Below, one piece after another: positions 54,516 to 62,211 of a stretch of DNA of 64,000 nucleotides (position 1 is the stretch's first letter; every line of letters begins with the position of its first letter). The position numbers and the translations under genes were made by a program. Source of the DNA: a virus; the IMG/VR virus record IMGVR_UViG_3300028909_000018, positions 43,555 to 107,554 of that record, one strand, 5' to 3'. A model generated the notes under the pieces. That model searched no databases and was not told the origin of the DNA. It worked only from the letters and a program-made list of their open reading frames with translations.

Positions 54516-55013
54516 ATGAAATTAGTTGACGTAATATCCCAGATCAAATCTGGCGACATCATCACATGGGCCAACGAGACATCATGGATGGACAAATGGA
54601 TTTCGTTCTGAACCCGTTCCCCTTACGATCACGTTGCGGTGGCGTATTGGACCAATAATACCCTCATGTTTGCACAGGCGGGAGCCACAGGCTGCGTCTA
54701 TATGACTCCTGCCCTCACCGGAGCCATCACCGCCCACACAGGAACATGCTACTGGATTCCAAATAATCTCACATGGAATCCCGGTGCCGATTCTGTTTTA
54801 AATTCTGCCATCGGCATGAAATATTCTGTTCTGGCCGAAGTCGAAGTCGGGCTTGATATGACGCCCCCAACAAACGACTATATTTGTTCAATTTACGCGG
54901 CTAAGATTCTCAATCCTCTTGGACTTTATATTTCACCAAAGGGATGTACACCGAAGGTCGTCGTGGCGGCATGTCTCGCGAAGAATGGTGGAAAGATCAC
55001 CGAAATAGAGTGA
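54516..55013 (+). CDS. NlpC/P60-YiiX-like peptidase gene with in-frame UGA
   Basis: ATG at 54516 follows GGAGGGGAAG. The frame MKLVDVISQIKSGDIITWAN continues to a TGA at 54609-54611 (codon 32), then goes on in the same frame TRSPYDHVAVAYW to 55013. GDIITW and SPYDHVAV, with YICSIYAAK later, are the GDI, His and Cys motifs of YiiX/NlpC-type papain-like proteins, so both parts belong together. The TGA is followed by A, a leaky context. It is a read-through gene or a nonsense mutant. Late box upstream. Confidence 0.6.
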
Positions 55014-55014
55014 G

Positions 55015-55044
55015 GGTTCATACAGGCCGATTGTACCCACAACT
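55015..55044 (-). repeat. 30-base element A (3 copies in tRNA region)
   Basis: Minus strand AGTTGTGGGT ... GAACC. Pairs GGGT with ACCC. One of three related elements, see the copies at 55059 and 56134. Confidence 0.5.
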
Positions 55045-55058
55045 GAAGCAACTATGAA

Positions 55059-55090
55059 GGTTCATGTATCTGCCCATTTTACCTACAACT
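55059..55090 (-). repeat. 30-base element B
   Basis: Minus strand AGTTGTAGGT ... GAACC, with AGGT pairing ACCT. It begins about eight bases after the CCA end of tRNA-Phe. Confidence 0.5.
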
Positions 55091-55097
55091 TAGACTT

Positions 55098-55173
55098 TGG
55101 TCCCGACTTCTGGTTACGATCCAGACTCTCCTGATTTTCAGTCAGGCGCTTTCACCAGATTAGCTTAGTCGGA
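55098..55173 (-). tRNA. tRNA-Phe (anticodon GAA)
   Basis: Acceptor TCCGACT/AGTCGGG, anticodon arm CCTGA-CTGAAAA-TCAGG, T stem TCTGG/CCAGA with odd loop ATCGTAA, A73 and encoded CCA. Confidence 0.88.
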
Positions 55174-55188
55174 ATGAATTTCGTATCC

Positions 55189-55196
55189 TATTTATC
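55189..55196 (-). promoter_or_regulatory. late-type promoter box before tRNA-Phe
   Basis: GATAAATA on the minus strand, 15 bases before tRNA-Phe. Confidence 0.4.
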
Positions 55197-55631
55197 TTAT
55201 ACACCAAATTTTCGAACCTGTATACCCGTCGCCGCAAAAATTTCTTTCGCAATGATAAAATCCTCGGCATATCGCGGATTGTCGGTGATGTCATCAATAA
55301 TCACTTCCCTGATCCCGGCCTGAGCGATGCTGCCAGCACATCGGGAACATGGATGGAATGGTGTCACGTAGATCGAGGCACCCTCACAGGCGATGCCATA
55401 CTTCGCCGCGATGACGATGGCATTCTCTTCCCCATGGATCGTCCATGAGTATTTAAGAGGCCTCTGGTGCCTCTCTGACACGTCATCATCCACGCCGGAA
55501 GGAAATCCATTGTAGCCCGTCGATATGACCCGCTTGTCCTTTACAATGACAGCGCCGACCTTGCTGGACTGGTCCTTGGATTTCTTCGCCGCATGACGGG
55601 CGAATCCGATAAAATATTCATCCCAATTCAT
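55197..55631 (-). CDS. dCMP deaminase
   Basis: The zinc site HGEENAI (about 66-72) and PCSRCA (about 91-96) is complete, and SSKVGAVIV with STGYNGFPSG fits deoxycytidylate deaminase. It makes dUMP, the substrate of ThyX. Length 144 matches the phage enzymes. Confidence 0.92.
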   Translation of the reverse strand: MNWDEYFIGFARHAAKKSKDQSSKVGAVIVKDKRVISTGYNGFPSGVDDDVSERHQRPLKYSWTIHGEENAIVIAAKYGIACEGASIYVTPFHPCSRCAGSIAQAGIREVIIDDITDNPRYAEDFIIAKEIFAATGIQVRKFGV

Positions 55632-55822
55632 TTCTTAAGCGCCTCACTAGCGATAAGTTTAAGAGTTTCTACAGAATTTACCCATTCGATGGCGACAGGC
55701 ATATGTATCATATATTCTGGATCGAGTTCTGTCGTTCTATGAAGGACTCGCCAAGGATCAATCACGTCTAGGAGACCCTCTTCAAGCTTGGCGATTCGAT
55801 TTAACATTGCTGTTTTAGTCAT
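55628..55822 (-). CDS. hypothetical protein, 64 aa
   Basis: ATG at 55822 overlaps the stop of the preceding gene; a start at 55840 (MNWKKLM) is also open. Helical. Overlaps the dCMP deaminase start by four bases. Confidence 0.5.
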   Translation of the reverse strand: MTKTAMLNRIAKLEEGLLDVIDPWRVLHRTTELDPEYMIHMPVAIEWVNSVETLKLIASEALKK

Positions 55823-55994
55823 CAATTTTTTCCAGTTCATAAAGATGAACGATAATTGGACCCTTTTCTTCGGAAGTCCAGTCTACAATTGCCCAATTAA
55901 CATTTTCTAGACGACGAAGATACCCCTCTTGGATTCTTCCTCTCAGTCGCACCTTATCATCAAGGACGGGATTGACGTTCTTCTTTTTCTTCAT
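55815..55994 (-). CDS. hypothetical protein, 59 aa
   Basis: MKKKKNVNPVLDDKVRLRGR onward; VRLRGRIQEGYLRRLENVNW is a plausible small beta-barrel. AAAGAAAGTCA precedes the ATG. First gene of the deaminase operon, directly after tRNA-Tyr. Confidence 0.55.
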   Translation of the reverse strand: MKKKKNVNPVLDDKVRLRGRIQEGYLRRLENVNWAIVDWTSEEKGPIIVHLYELEKIDD

Positions 55995-56009
55995 TGACTT
56001 TCTTTAAAA

Positions 56010-56096
56010 TGGTGGGTCACCTAGGTAATGCTCCTAGCCACGCGCAAAGGCTTCTGTTTTACAGACAGATCAGTGTCTTTAACTGAGTAGTAACCC
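56010..56096 (-). tRNA. tRNA-Tyr (anticodon GUA)
   Basis: Acceptor GGGTTAC/GTGACCC, anticodon arm TCTGT-CTGTAAA-ACAGA, long variable arm as expected for Tyr, A73 and encoded CCA. The T loop AGCATTA lacks TTC. Confidence 0.85.
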
Positions 56097-56104
56097 ATTT
56101 GATC

Positions 56105-56112
56105 TATTTATT
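56105..56112 (-). promoter_or_regulatory. late-type promoter box before tRNA-Tyr
   Basis: AATAAATA on the minus strand, eight bases before tRNA-Tyr. Confidence 0.45.
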
Positions 56113-56133
56113 TTTTATCACCAAAAAAGTGAA

Positions 56134-56164
56134 GGTTCCTTACACACGAAGTACACCTACAACC
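56134..56164 (-). repeat. 30-base element C
   Basis: Minus strand GGTTGTAGGT ... GAACC, seven bases after the CCA end of tRNA-Ala. Same design as elements A and B. Confidence 0.5.
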
Positions 56165-56171
56165 CAAGAAA

Positions 56172-56245
56172 TGGTGGAGCGGGAGAGAATCGAACTCTCA
56201 AGTATGCCTTGCAAAGGCATCAGTTTCCCGTTAGCTTACCGCCCC
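56172..56245 (-). tRNA. tRNA-Ala (anticodon UGC)
   Basis: Acceptor GGGGCGG/CCGCTCC, anticodon arm ATGCC-TTTGCAA-GGCAT, T arm GAGAG-TTCGATT-CTCTC, A73 and encoded CCA. Confidence 0.93.
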
Positions 56246-56249
56246 GTTC

Positions 56250-56257
56250 TATTTATT
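56250..56257 (-). promoter_or_regulatory. late-type promoter box before tRNA-Ala
   Basis: AATAAATA on the minus strand, four bases before tRNA-Ala. Confidence 0.45.
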
Positions 56258-56618
56258 GAAACTTGGAAGTGTCCAGATTATGAAGCTTTCCAAAAGCAAT
56301 CAGACGATCAACTTTCAGACCATTTTCATTCCAACTATTTCTGTCATCATGAAAAAGCTGAAAACTCCTAAGAAACTTGGCGTATCGGTTGATATACCAA
56401 GGAAGTTTAAAACAATTTCTAACCAAGCCATCAACAGTAAGCATTTCAAATTTTGTTCTATAAATCTCGTCGGGAATTAGACAGCCGACAGCACACATGG
56501 TTCCATTATTACCACGGTATCGACAAACCATTTCTACATTATCGTATGATCGAACTCCCTGCTTGATGAGGAAGGCACCCACGTAGTCAAAAATCGCCTG
56601 TTTGCTCTTGAAATTCAT
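56253..56618 (-). CDS. conserved phage protein with CAVGCLIPDE motif, 121 aa
   Basis: NNGTMCAVGCLIPDEIY and a C-terminal LRSFQLFHDDRNSWNENGL are a pattern repeated in phage proteins of unknown function. Its stop region contains the box for tRNA-Ala. Confidence 0.65.
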   Translation of the reverse strand: MNFKSKQAIFDYVGAFLIKQGVRSYDNVEMVCRYRGNNGTMCAVGCLIPDEIYRTKFEMLTVDGLVRNCFKLPWYINRYAKFLRSFQLFHDDRNSWNENGLKVDRLIAFGKLHNLDTSKFQ

Positions 56619-56619
56619 C

Positions 56620-56817
56620 TCATTTACCCCTTACTTTCATCTCTAAATTATCAAGGTATTTCGCCAACAAGATTGACAGACTTCTGTCTACCACACACCA
56701 GTCGATAAAGATAGCCATCTGTTCGAATAAATTTCGAAGTAAGTATGGAATTAATATGACCAATCCTATGGTGACGACACAAAATATATACCAATAATAC
56801 AAAAACCAACGTTTCAT
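56620..56817 (-). CDS. small membrane protein, 65 aa
   Basis: MKRWFLYYWYIFCVVTIGLV and IPYLL give one N-terminal membrane helix; the rest is a short charged helix. One base separates its stop from the next ATG. The next 90 bases upstream hold no feature I can name. Confidence 0.55.
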   Translation of the reverse strand: MKRWFLYYWYIFCVVTIGLVILIPYLLRNLFEQMAIFIDWCVVDRSLSILLAKYLDNLEMKVRGK

Positions 56818-56907
56818 TTTTCATCCTTTAAAAACGGCGCTTCCGAACGATTTTCACATTATCTCTGGCACTATGACAGTATTTTAAAAGTTAAACTACA
56901 GAATATG

Positions 56908-56983
56908 TACGGGGTATTGGATTCGAACCAATGTGCTGAAGTTTCCAAAACTTCCGGGAACGACCTGACTTCCCCAACCCCAT
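56908..56983 (-). tRNA. tRNA-Pro (anticodon UGG)
   Basis: Acceptor ATGGGGT/ACCCCGT, D stem GGGA/TCCC, anticodon arm GAAGT-TTTGGAA-ACTTC, T arm ATTGG-TTCGAAT-CCAAT. It is the only tRNA here without an encoded CCA. Confidence 0.9.
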
Positions 56984-56988
56984 GTTAA

Positions 56989-57066
56989 TGGTTGCGCCAG
57001 AGGGATTTGAACCCTCGATCTTCGGCGTATGAGACCAACGACTTAACCAGACTCGTCCACAGCGCA
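56989..57066 (-). tRNA. tRNA-Met (anticodon CAU)
   Basis: Acceptor TGCGCTG/TGGCGCA, anticodon loop CTCATAC, T arm GAGGG-TTCAAAT-CCCTC, A73 and encoded CCA. A lysidine-type tRNA-Ile2 cannot be excluded. Confidence 0.88.
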
Positions 57067-57070
57067 ACAA

Positions 57071-57087
57071 TATTTATTATATTTATT
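57071..57087 (-). promoter_or_regulatory. two late-type boxes before tRNA-Met
   Basis: AATAAATA occurs twice on the minus strand (57071-57078 and 57080-57087), four and 13 bases before tRNA-Met. Confidence 0.45.
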
Positions 57088-57129
57088 ACAGAGTCTTTGC
57101 TTCCTGAAAGAAATCATCCATACATTTCT

Positions 57130-57408
57130 CTAAATTTTTGGAAACCATTTCGAAAATATTCTCAAAGACTTCTTCATGAAGACTTCCTCGTAACGATTGA
57201 GAAGGAAATTCACGGTGCTTTCCGTCCCGGCGTTGATGTAGTAACGCTTCTTCATAAGCATGTGAGTGAAATCATTATCTGGAAGAATCAGACAATATCC
57301 CTTGCCCTCATTATAATCCACTCCAATCCAGTTTTCAAGCTTCAAAAACTCGTTGATGACAGAAATTCTACCCATCACACGCGTGATGATCATGCTGTTA
57401 TTGCTCAT
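57130..57408 (-). CDS. hypothetical protein, 92 aa
   Basis: Alpha/beta protein with a basic C-terminal helix (KKSLRIFSKWF). It overlaps the preceding gene by 11 bases. Family unknown. Confidence 0.5.
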   Translation of the reverse strand: MSNNSMIITRVMGRISVINEFLKLENWIGVDYNEGKGYCLILPDNDFTHMLMKKRYYINAGTESTVNFLLNRYEEVFMKKSLRIFSKWFPKI

Positions 57409-57739
57409 AACCCAATTCCTTTATGTCATCCCCAAATTCGTTCTTGCCGAGAATCCTATACTTCTTTTTGTATTTTGTCAATGACCATGGATATCTTTCT
57501 TTTTCGACATTTCTAAAAACAATCGGCTGATACCAAGGACCGGGAGAATTTTTATATTCCTCATCGGTCAGACGAGGAAAATTTCTGATATAACATGCCT
57601 CTAGCATATCACACGATCCACCATGAGTTGTAAATTCGTACGTGGAGCAGCCTAGAATCTTTGCCGCCGACTTCATGCTCTTGGCGATAGCGGCGTGATG
57701 CTGGTTTCCGTCATGAGTCCAATAAAATTTTAAGGTCAT
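57398..57739 (-). CDS. hypothetical protein, 113 aa
   Basis: WTHDGNQHHAAIAKSMKSAA, EACYIRNFPRLTDEEY and a C-terminal EFGDDIKELGYEQ. The protein looks like a compact alpha/beta domain but I cannot name a family. Starts four bases inside the preceding gene. Confidence 0.55.
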   Translation of the reverse strand: MTLKFYWTHDGNQHHAAIAKSMKSAAKILGCSTYEFTTHGGSCDMLEACYIRNFPRLTDEEYKNSPGPWYQPIVFRNVEKERYPWSLTKYKKKYRILGKNEFGDDIKELGYEQ

Positions 57740-58005
57740 TTGGAAATCCTTTCATTCAGTTGCAATTCCATAATATCATAAATTATCGGTTCGACCTTTG
57801 CCGGATATGGAACAGCATCACGATGTTCAATCCAATACAAATATTCTGTGTTGAATTTATCAATATCATTCATATTTATATTTTGTAAAGACTTCACAAT
57901 CTGCGCGGCGACATCCCGATCAATAAAGGCAACCTCGCAAGTATATGGCTTCATCTCTGAAAAATAATCACTGACCGTGGCGGTGATGACGTAGATGGTT
58001 TTCAA
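57736..58005 (-). CDS. hypothetical protein, 89 aa, TTG start
   Basis: TTG at 58005 overlaps the stop of the HAD gene (TTGA) and follows GGGAG. The frame (M)KTIYVITATVSDYFSEMKPY resembles small phage proteins that begin with a VxxT...SDYF strand-loop. Function unknown. Confidence 0.55.
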   Translation of the reverse strand: MKTIYVITATVSDYFSEMKPYTCEVAFIDRDVAAQIVKSLQNINMNDIDKFNTEYLYWIEHRDAVPYPAKVEPIIYDIMELQLNERISK

Positions 58006-58496
58006 TTTAGAACTCCCAATTGCCACAATGCCTCAAGGGACTGAGCGGCAGACTTATGAACGATATAGATTCCACCAGCCCTTTCCCAAAGGTGTTTGTA
58101 AACAGTTCTATCATCCACCAGAACGTCACCCGGCAGAAGATATTCAGACTTACGCTTTGCCTGACATGGGATAACAATCTGGGACTTGCCGAAGTGTTTC
58201 AGTCCCCAATCGATCTTCTGACTTCGATGAGCCTCCACGGCCTTCGGTACACCTGTCAGGATGATGGGTCGATACTTCTTGACGACATCATACAAATCCA
58301 TGGCGTCTTCCATCAGTGGCAAGTCGGAAAAGAAGGTTGGATTGGAGTTGATCCGTTTCCAGAATTCATCCGATCCGCGTGTCTTTTCAAAAACCTCCGG
58401 GGATAGACCATCCATCAGGGGAATAGCCGCCTTGTCAAAGTCGGCCAGAACCCCATCCATATCCAAGAAAATTCTATTAAAACGATGATCAAACAA
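58002..58496 (-). CDS. HAD-family phosphatase, 5'-nucleotidase-like
   Basis: FLDMDGVLADFDKA (motif I, catalytic Asp), ILTGVPK (motif II) and VLVDDRT (motif IV) are in order, as in 5'(3')-deoxyribonucleotidases of the NT5C type. The start is probably TTG 58496 near the upstream stop. Upstream frames to 58724 are shadows. It could tune deoxynucleotide pools. Confidence 0.78.
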   Translation of the reverse strand: MFDHRFNRIFLDMDGVLADFDKAAIPLMDGLSPEVFEKTRGSDEFWKRINSNPTFFSDLPLMEDAMDLYDVVKKYRPIILTGVPKAVEAHRSQKIDWGLKHFGKSQIVIPCQAKRKSEYLLPGDVLVDDRTVYKHLWERAGGIYIVHKSAAQSLEALWQLGVLN

Positions 58497-58833
58497 TTTT
58501 TGTCCATTCCACTTTTGAACCTTCCACACTTTGATAGTCGGAGACGATTTTACAAATCGAGGCGCGACTAGCAATCGGCGTATCTTTAATAAACTCCAAC
58601 GCCTCGGCCTCGGTGTTGAAGGTCTTTGGTTGGCCGAAGGCGATGACAAACCTTTCTTCACCCTCAAGCTTAAATCTATGGCCGTAATAGAATTGTTCAC
58701 ATTTATGATGATCATCATAAACAAGAACGGAACCTATTTCCGATCTTATTATATAGTATTTCTTACCGACTGTAAGTGGAAGTGTATTATTATCGTTGTC
58801 GATACAAACGACTTTATCACCAGCATTAAACAT
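58489..58833 (-). CDS. hypothetical protein with SH3-like start, 114 aa
   Basis: MFNAGDKVVCIDNDNNTLPL and LTVGKKYYII mark a small beta-barrel domain. The rest (KTFNTEAEALEFIKD) is shared in style with the next gene, which looks like a diverged paralogue. Confidence 0.55.
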   Translation of the reverse strand: MFNAGDKVVCIDNDNNTLPLTVGKKYYIIRSEIGSVLVYDDHHKCEQFYYGHRFKLEGEERFVIAFGQPKTFNTEAEALEFIKDTPIASRASICKIVSDYQSVEGSKVEWTKIV

Positions 58834-59251
58834 TTACTTCCTCCCAAACCGGAACCGGAACATTCTTCTTCAAAACCTTGACCCTCTTATAGATGGTGGC
58901 GTAGTCAACATTCCGATGACCATTCTTGATAAATTCCTCCGCTGCCTCAATTGAGGGAAAAGTAAGAATGTTACCATAACTATAATTAACATAGAATTCT
59001 TCCTTCACTTCCTCAGTCTTAAAATCAATCATTGTATTGTTCCTTTCCACTTCCTTCACTTCCTCATGAAGTTTAAATCTATCGGAGAAATATCCGGCAA
59101 TTTGCAGTTCTTCATTCAACAGATGAAGAATGATGTCATCGGAGTTAAATACCGTCGATTTGAGAACCTTATATTTCTTACCAAGTTCAAGTGAAGAACA
59201 ACAATCAACGTTGATACATTTAACTATATCACCAGCCTTAAAATTAATCAT
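58826..59251 (-). CDS. hypothetical protein with SH3-like start, 141 aa
   Basis: INFKAGDIVKCINVDC and LELGKKYKVLK parallel the start of the previous protein; FPSIEAAEEFIKNG parallels its end. Tandem duplication is likely. The two overlap by eight bases. Confidence 0.55.
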   Translation of the reverse strand: MINFKAGDIVKCINVDCCSSLELGKKYKVLKSTVFNSDDIILHLLNEELQIAGYFSDRFKLHEEVKEVERNNTMIDFKTEEVKEEFYVNYSYGNILTFPSIEAAEEFIKNGHRNVDYATIYKRVKVLKKNVPVPVWEEVNV

Positions 59252-59526
59252 TATATTGTTCCTTTCATGTAAATACCAACGTAAAATTCGACGCCAGACG
59301 CATTATCATAATGTACATGGAGAAAGTGTTGACCCTCGTCGCAATCTATATAGAGTGAGCCGTCATATCCCCAATTCTTCAGCTTCATGTCATCAATCTT
59401 GACCACCTTTTCAGACCATGGCCTCATGCAATCGAAATCATGATCGACAATTACGACAGACCCCTCCACAACTTCCGAAACCAAGGCATAGGGACGACCA
59501 TACGTATCTACAGCACTATCAGCCAT
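59251..59526 (-). CDS. hypothetical protein, 91 aa
   Basis: Acidic beta-rich protein with many Tyr, Trp and His. It is the first gene after an early-type promoter (59553-59581) and its stop overlaps the next ATG. Confidence 0.55.
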   Translation of the reverse strand: MADSAVDTYGRPYALVSEVVEGSVVIVDHDFDCMRPWSEKVVKIDDMKLKNWGYDGSLYIDCDEGQHFLHVHYDNASGVEFYVGIYMKGTI

Positions 59527-59552
59527 GATAAATTCTCCTTCATTTGAAATTC

Positions 59553-59581
59553 AAAATACCATTCTAAAACACCCCTGTCAA
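59553..59581 (-). promoter_or_regulatory. sigma70-like early promoter
   Basis: TTGACA, 17-base spacer, TATTTT on the minus strand, about 27 bases before the ATG at 59526. Confidence 0.6.
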
Positions 59582-59585
59582 GCGA

Positions 59586-59593
59586 AATAAATA
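59586..59593 (+). promoter_or_regulatory. late-type promoter box for tail tube
   Basis: AATAAATA on the plus strand, 18 bases before the gp19 ATG, with GAGG as ribosome site. Confidence 0.55.
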
Positions 59594-59610
59594 TATAAAA
59601 GAGGAATTCC

Positions 59611-60135
59611 ATGACCGTCCTATCCGAAAATCCTATCTCACTGAATTTACAATCAGAACTGAATTTCAAGTTCGTGCTCAGACGAGCCCCCGCGACGGAA
59701 TATTGGTGTCAGACTTTCAAGGTGCCGAACATCACCCTGCCACCTTCTAGGGTGCCTAGCCCGTCCCTGAGAGTGCCTATGCAGGGTGATCACCTAGTGT
59801 TTGAAGACCTTACGCTGACATTCAAGATCGATGACCAATTTCAGAACTGGCTCGAAATGCACAACTGGATGACGGGAATCGGCAATCCCAACAACACCGG
59901 AAATAATTACACCCAGCTAGAATCCAACCCAAATTACCTTGGTTATGGTCTTTATTCGGACCTACAACTATTCGTCATGGATTCACAACATCAGGCAACA
60001 CTTGTTTTCAACTTTGAAAGATGTTCTCCTATCTTTTTATCGGGTCCACAGTTCGTGACCAAGGATGGAACAGTGAATTATATGGATTCAACTGTTAACT
60101 TTTCTTACTTGAAGTATCATATTTCTCTTCCTTAA
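59611..60135 (+). CDS. 19: tail tube protein gp19
   Basis: NFKFVLRRAPATEYWCQTFK, VPNITLPP, MQGDHLVFEDLTLTFKIDD, WLEMHNWMTGIGNP and the final VNFSYLKYHIS follow the gp19 family of T4-like phages. The protein polymerises into the inner tube. Length 174 (T4: 163). Confidence 0.85.
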   Translation: MTVLSENPISLNLQSELNFKFVLRRAPATEYWCQTFKVPNITLPPSRVPSPSLRVPMQGDHLVFEDLTLTFKIDDQFQNWLEMHNWMTGIGNPNNTGNNYTQLESNPNYLGYGLYSDLQLFVMDSQHQATLVFNFERCSPIFLSGPQFVTKDGTVNYMDSTVNFSYLKYHISLP

Positions 60136-60146
60136 TCCTAGATTTG

Positions 60147-60155
60147 TGATATAAT
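60147..60155 (+). promoter_or_regulatory. extended -10 promoter for uvsY
   Basis: TGATATAAT on the plus strand, about 25 bases before the uvsY ATG; no good -35 is visible. AAGGAG precedes the ATG. Confidence 0.45.
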
Positions 60156-60179
60156 ATCTGATCATTATAAGGAGAAACT

Positions 60180-60614
60180 ATGACATTAGATGAAATACTG
60201 GATCATTGGGATTCGGATGTCGGCACCAATGAGTTGGCGCTGGACGAGGACTCACTTAAAATCCCCAAGCTTCATGCAAAATATCTACGTTTCTACGCCA
60301 AGGAAAATCTTCAGCTTGCAATGGAGCAGGCCGAATATAAGACCTACCGGCAGGCGAAGAATGACTTCTTGGTATATGGCGTCGATTCCGCCGAGGAAGC
60401 CAAGCTATGGACCCTACCGCCCAAGGGAAAGATTCTAAAGAGTGAAATTGAAGGTTTCCTCGACGCCGATCCTGACATCATTAAGAAGTCCTTGCGGGTA
60501 TCTTATCAGCGGGAGAAGGTTAATACCTTAAAATCCATCATCGACATGATAAATAACAGGAGTTATCAGATCAACTCGGCAATTTCGTTCAAACGTTGGG
60601 CTTCGGGAAATTGA
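60180..60614 (+). CDS. uvsY: recombination mediator UvsY
   Basis: MTLDEILDHWDSDVGTNELA, then IPKLHAKYLRFYAKENLQL, is the typical UvsY start. UvsY loads the RecA-like UvsX on gp32-covered ssDNA. Length 144 (T4: 137). Its stop overlaps the uvsW TTG. Confidence 0.87.
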   Translation: MTLDEILDHWDSDVGTNELALDEDSLKIPKLHAKYLRFYAKENLQLAMEQAEYKTYRQAKNDFLVYGVDSAEEAKLWTLPPKGKILKSEIEGFLDADPDIIKKSLRVSYQREKVNTLKSIIDMINNRSYQINSAISFKRWASGN

Positions 60615-62041
60615 TAACAATTAGAAAAGTCAATGAAGTCTACTGCCAAATTCTGGCCGAGACTTCTATCAGAAGAGAAATTAATGAAAGGTTTCGTTAC
60701 CGTCCCAAGAATTACCAGTTCGATCCATCCTATCGGAAGAGACGATGGAACGGCTGGATTAACTTCTTCAACATCATGGACAACACATTCTTCAACGGTC
60801 TTCTCCCTGATCTGGCAAAGTTCCTGATAGAAAATAATTATGAGTTTGAAATTAAGGGAAACTATGCAGCGGAAGAATTTTCCGAGCATGAGGCGCTAGA
60901 ATTCATCAAGACGCTGAATCTCCCTGAAAAGTATCAGGTCAGAGATTATCAATTAAAATATTTCATCAAGGGTGTCAGAAACTACAGAATGATCGGTCTT
61001 AGCCCAACCTCTTCAGGGAAGTCCCTCATCATGTATCTTTTTTACAGATATTTTAACCGCCGAACCCTGATCATCGTGCCGACCACGGCTCTGGTGAATC
61101 AGATATTCAACGACTTCAGAGACTACGGATATCAGGGATCGGCCCATCTGATTATGGAAGGAGAAGGACGGGAGACAAACGAGAAGCTGATCATCTCCAC
61201 CTACCAGTCGATCTATGACGAGGATAAAGCATGGTTTGACGACAAGGAAGTGATCATTGCCGATGAGGTACACACCTTCCAAGCCAAGACGCTGACCAAG
61301 ATGATGAAGAAGACGACCAAGACCAAGGTTCGGATTGGCGTCACCGGAACTCTTCAGGAAGATGAATTATCCATCATGTCCATCAAGGCCTCGTTTGGAC
61401 CCATCTATAAATTCATCTCGACCAAGGATTTAATAGATAGAGGATTCTCGGCTCCGGTCTTCTTCAAGATTTTGAAGCTGAAACATCTTAACTCCTTATA
61501 TAGGGAGAATCAGATGAAAATCAACTACCAAGATGAAATAAATTATATTCTGAATTCAGAAGAACGAACCCGGTTCATTAAAAACCTCGCCATCTCCCTA
61601 ACCGGCAACACCTTCATCATGTTCAGAATGAAGGATCATGGGCGGCGCATGTATGAGGAAATTCTCAAGGAAGCTACCATTCCCGTATTTTACATAGATG
61701 GTGGCAACAGTGCGGATGAGAGATTAAAATTAATTAATCATATTGAAACCTTGGAGAACTCCATCACGGTTTGTAGCACTGTCTTCTCGACCGGGATTAA
61801 CATCAAGAAGTTGAACAATTTAATTTTTCCCCACCCCTCCAAATCCAGAATTAGAACTCTTCAATCCGTTGGGCGAGGCCTTAGAATGAATCCGGGGAAG
61901 AAAGATTTAACCGTCTTCGATATTTCAGATGACCTCATAGAAAAATTACAGAATACAACTCTGCTCCACATGCTGGAAAGACGCAGAATGTACACCGAAG
62001 AAGAATTTCCCTTCAAAGAATACACCATCAATCTGAAGTGA
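60611..62041 (+). CDS. uvsW: recombination helicase UvsW
   Basis: SF2 motifs: PTSSGKSLIM (Walker A), LIIVPTTALVNQI, IIADEVHTFQ (DEVH), RIGVTGTL, FSTGINIKKL and SVGRGLR. The N-terminal domain YRPKNYQFDPSYRKRRWNG matches T4 UvsW. It switches origin replication to recombination-driven replication by unwinding R-loops. TTG at 60611 overlaps the uvsY stop (TTGA). Confidence 0.92.
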   Translation: MITIRKVNEVYCQILAETSIRREINERFRYRPKNYQFDPSYRKRRWNGWINFFNIMDNTFFNGLLPDLAKFLIENNYEFEIKGNYAAEEFSEHEALEFIKTLNLPEKYQVRDYQLKYFIKGVRNYRMIGLSPTSSGKSLIMYLFYRYFNRRTLIIVPTTALVNQIFNDFRDYGYQGSAHLIMEGEGRETNEKLIISTYQSIYDEDKAWFDDKEVIIADEVHTFQAKTLTKMMKKTTKTKVRIGVTGTLQEDELSIMSIKASFGPIYKFISTKDLIDRGFSAPVFFKILKLKHLNSLYRENQMKINYQDEINYILNSEERTRFIKNLAISLTGNTFIMFRMKDHGRRMYEEILKEATIPVFYIDGGNSADERLKLINHIETLENSITVCSTVFSTGINIKKLNNLIFPHPSKSRIRTLQSVGRGLRMNPGKKDLTVFDISDDLIEKLQNTTLLHMLERRRMYTEEEFPFKEYTINLK

Positions 62042-62069
62042 AATTGCCCCTTTTATGCCACTATTAGTT

Positions 62070-62211
62070 ACATTAAGGTAACATTAAGGATCACTAGGGA
62101 CATTATAAAACCTTAAAGAATTACTGTTCCTTAAAGTACATTAAGGTAGTCGCGTTTGTTAATGTTCCTCCCCATATTATAGTTGGGTAAAGTACATGAG
62201 GAACCTTAAGG
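62070..62211. repeat. cluster of TTAAGG sites
   Basis: ACATTAAGG occurs at 62070, 62081 and 62138, CCTTAA in opposite sense at 62111 and 62129, and the palindrome CCTTAAGG at 62204. Such spaced half-sites suggest a protein-binding region that controls the sigma gene. Confidence 0.5.
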
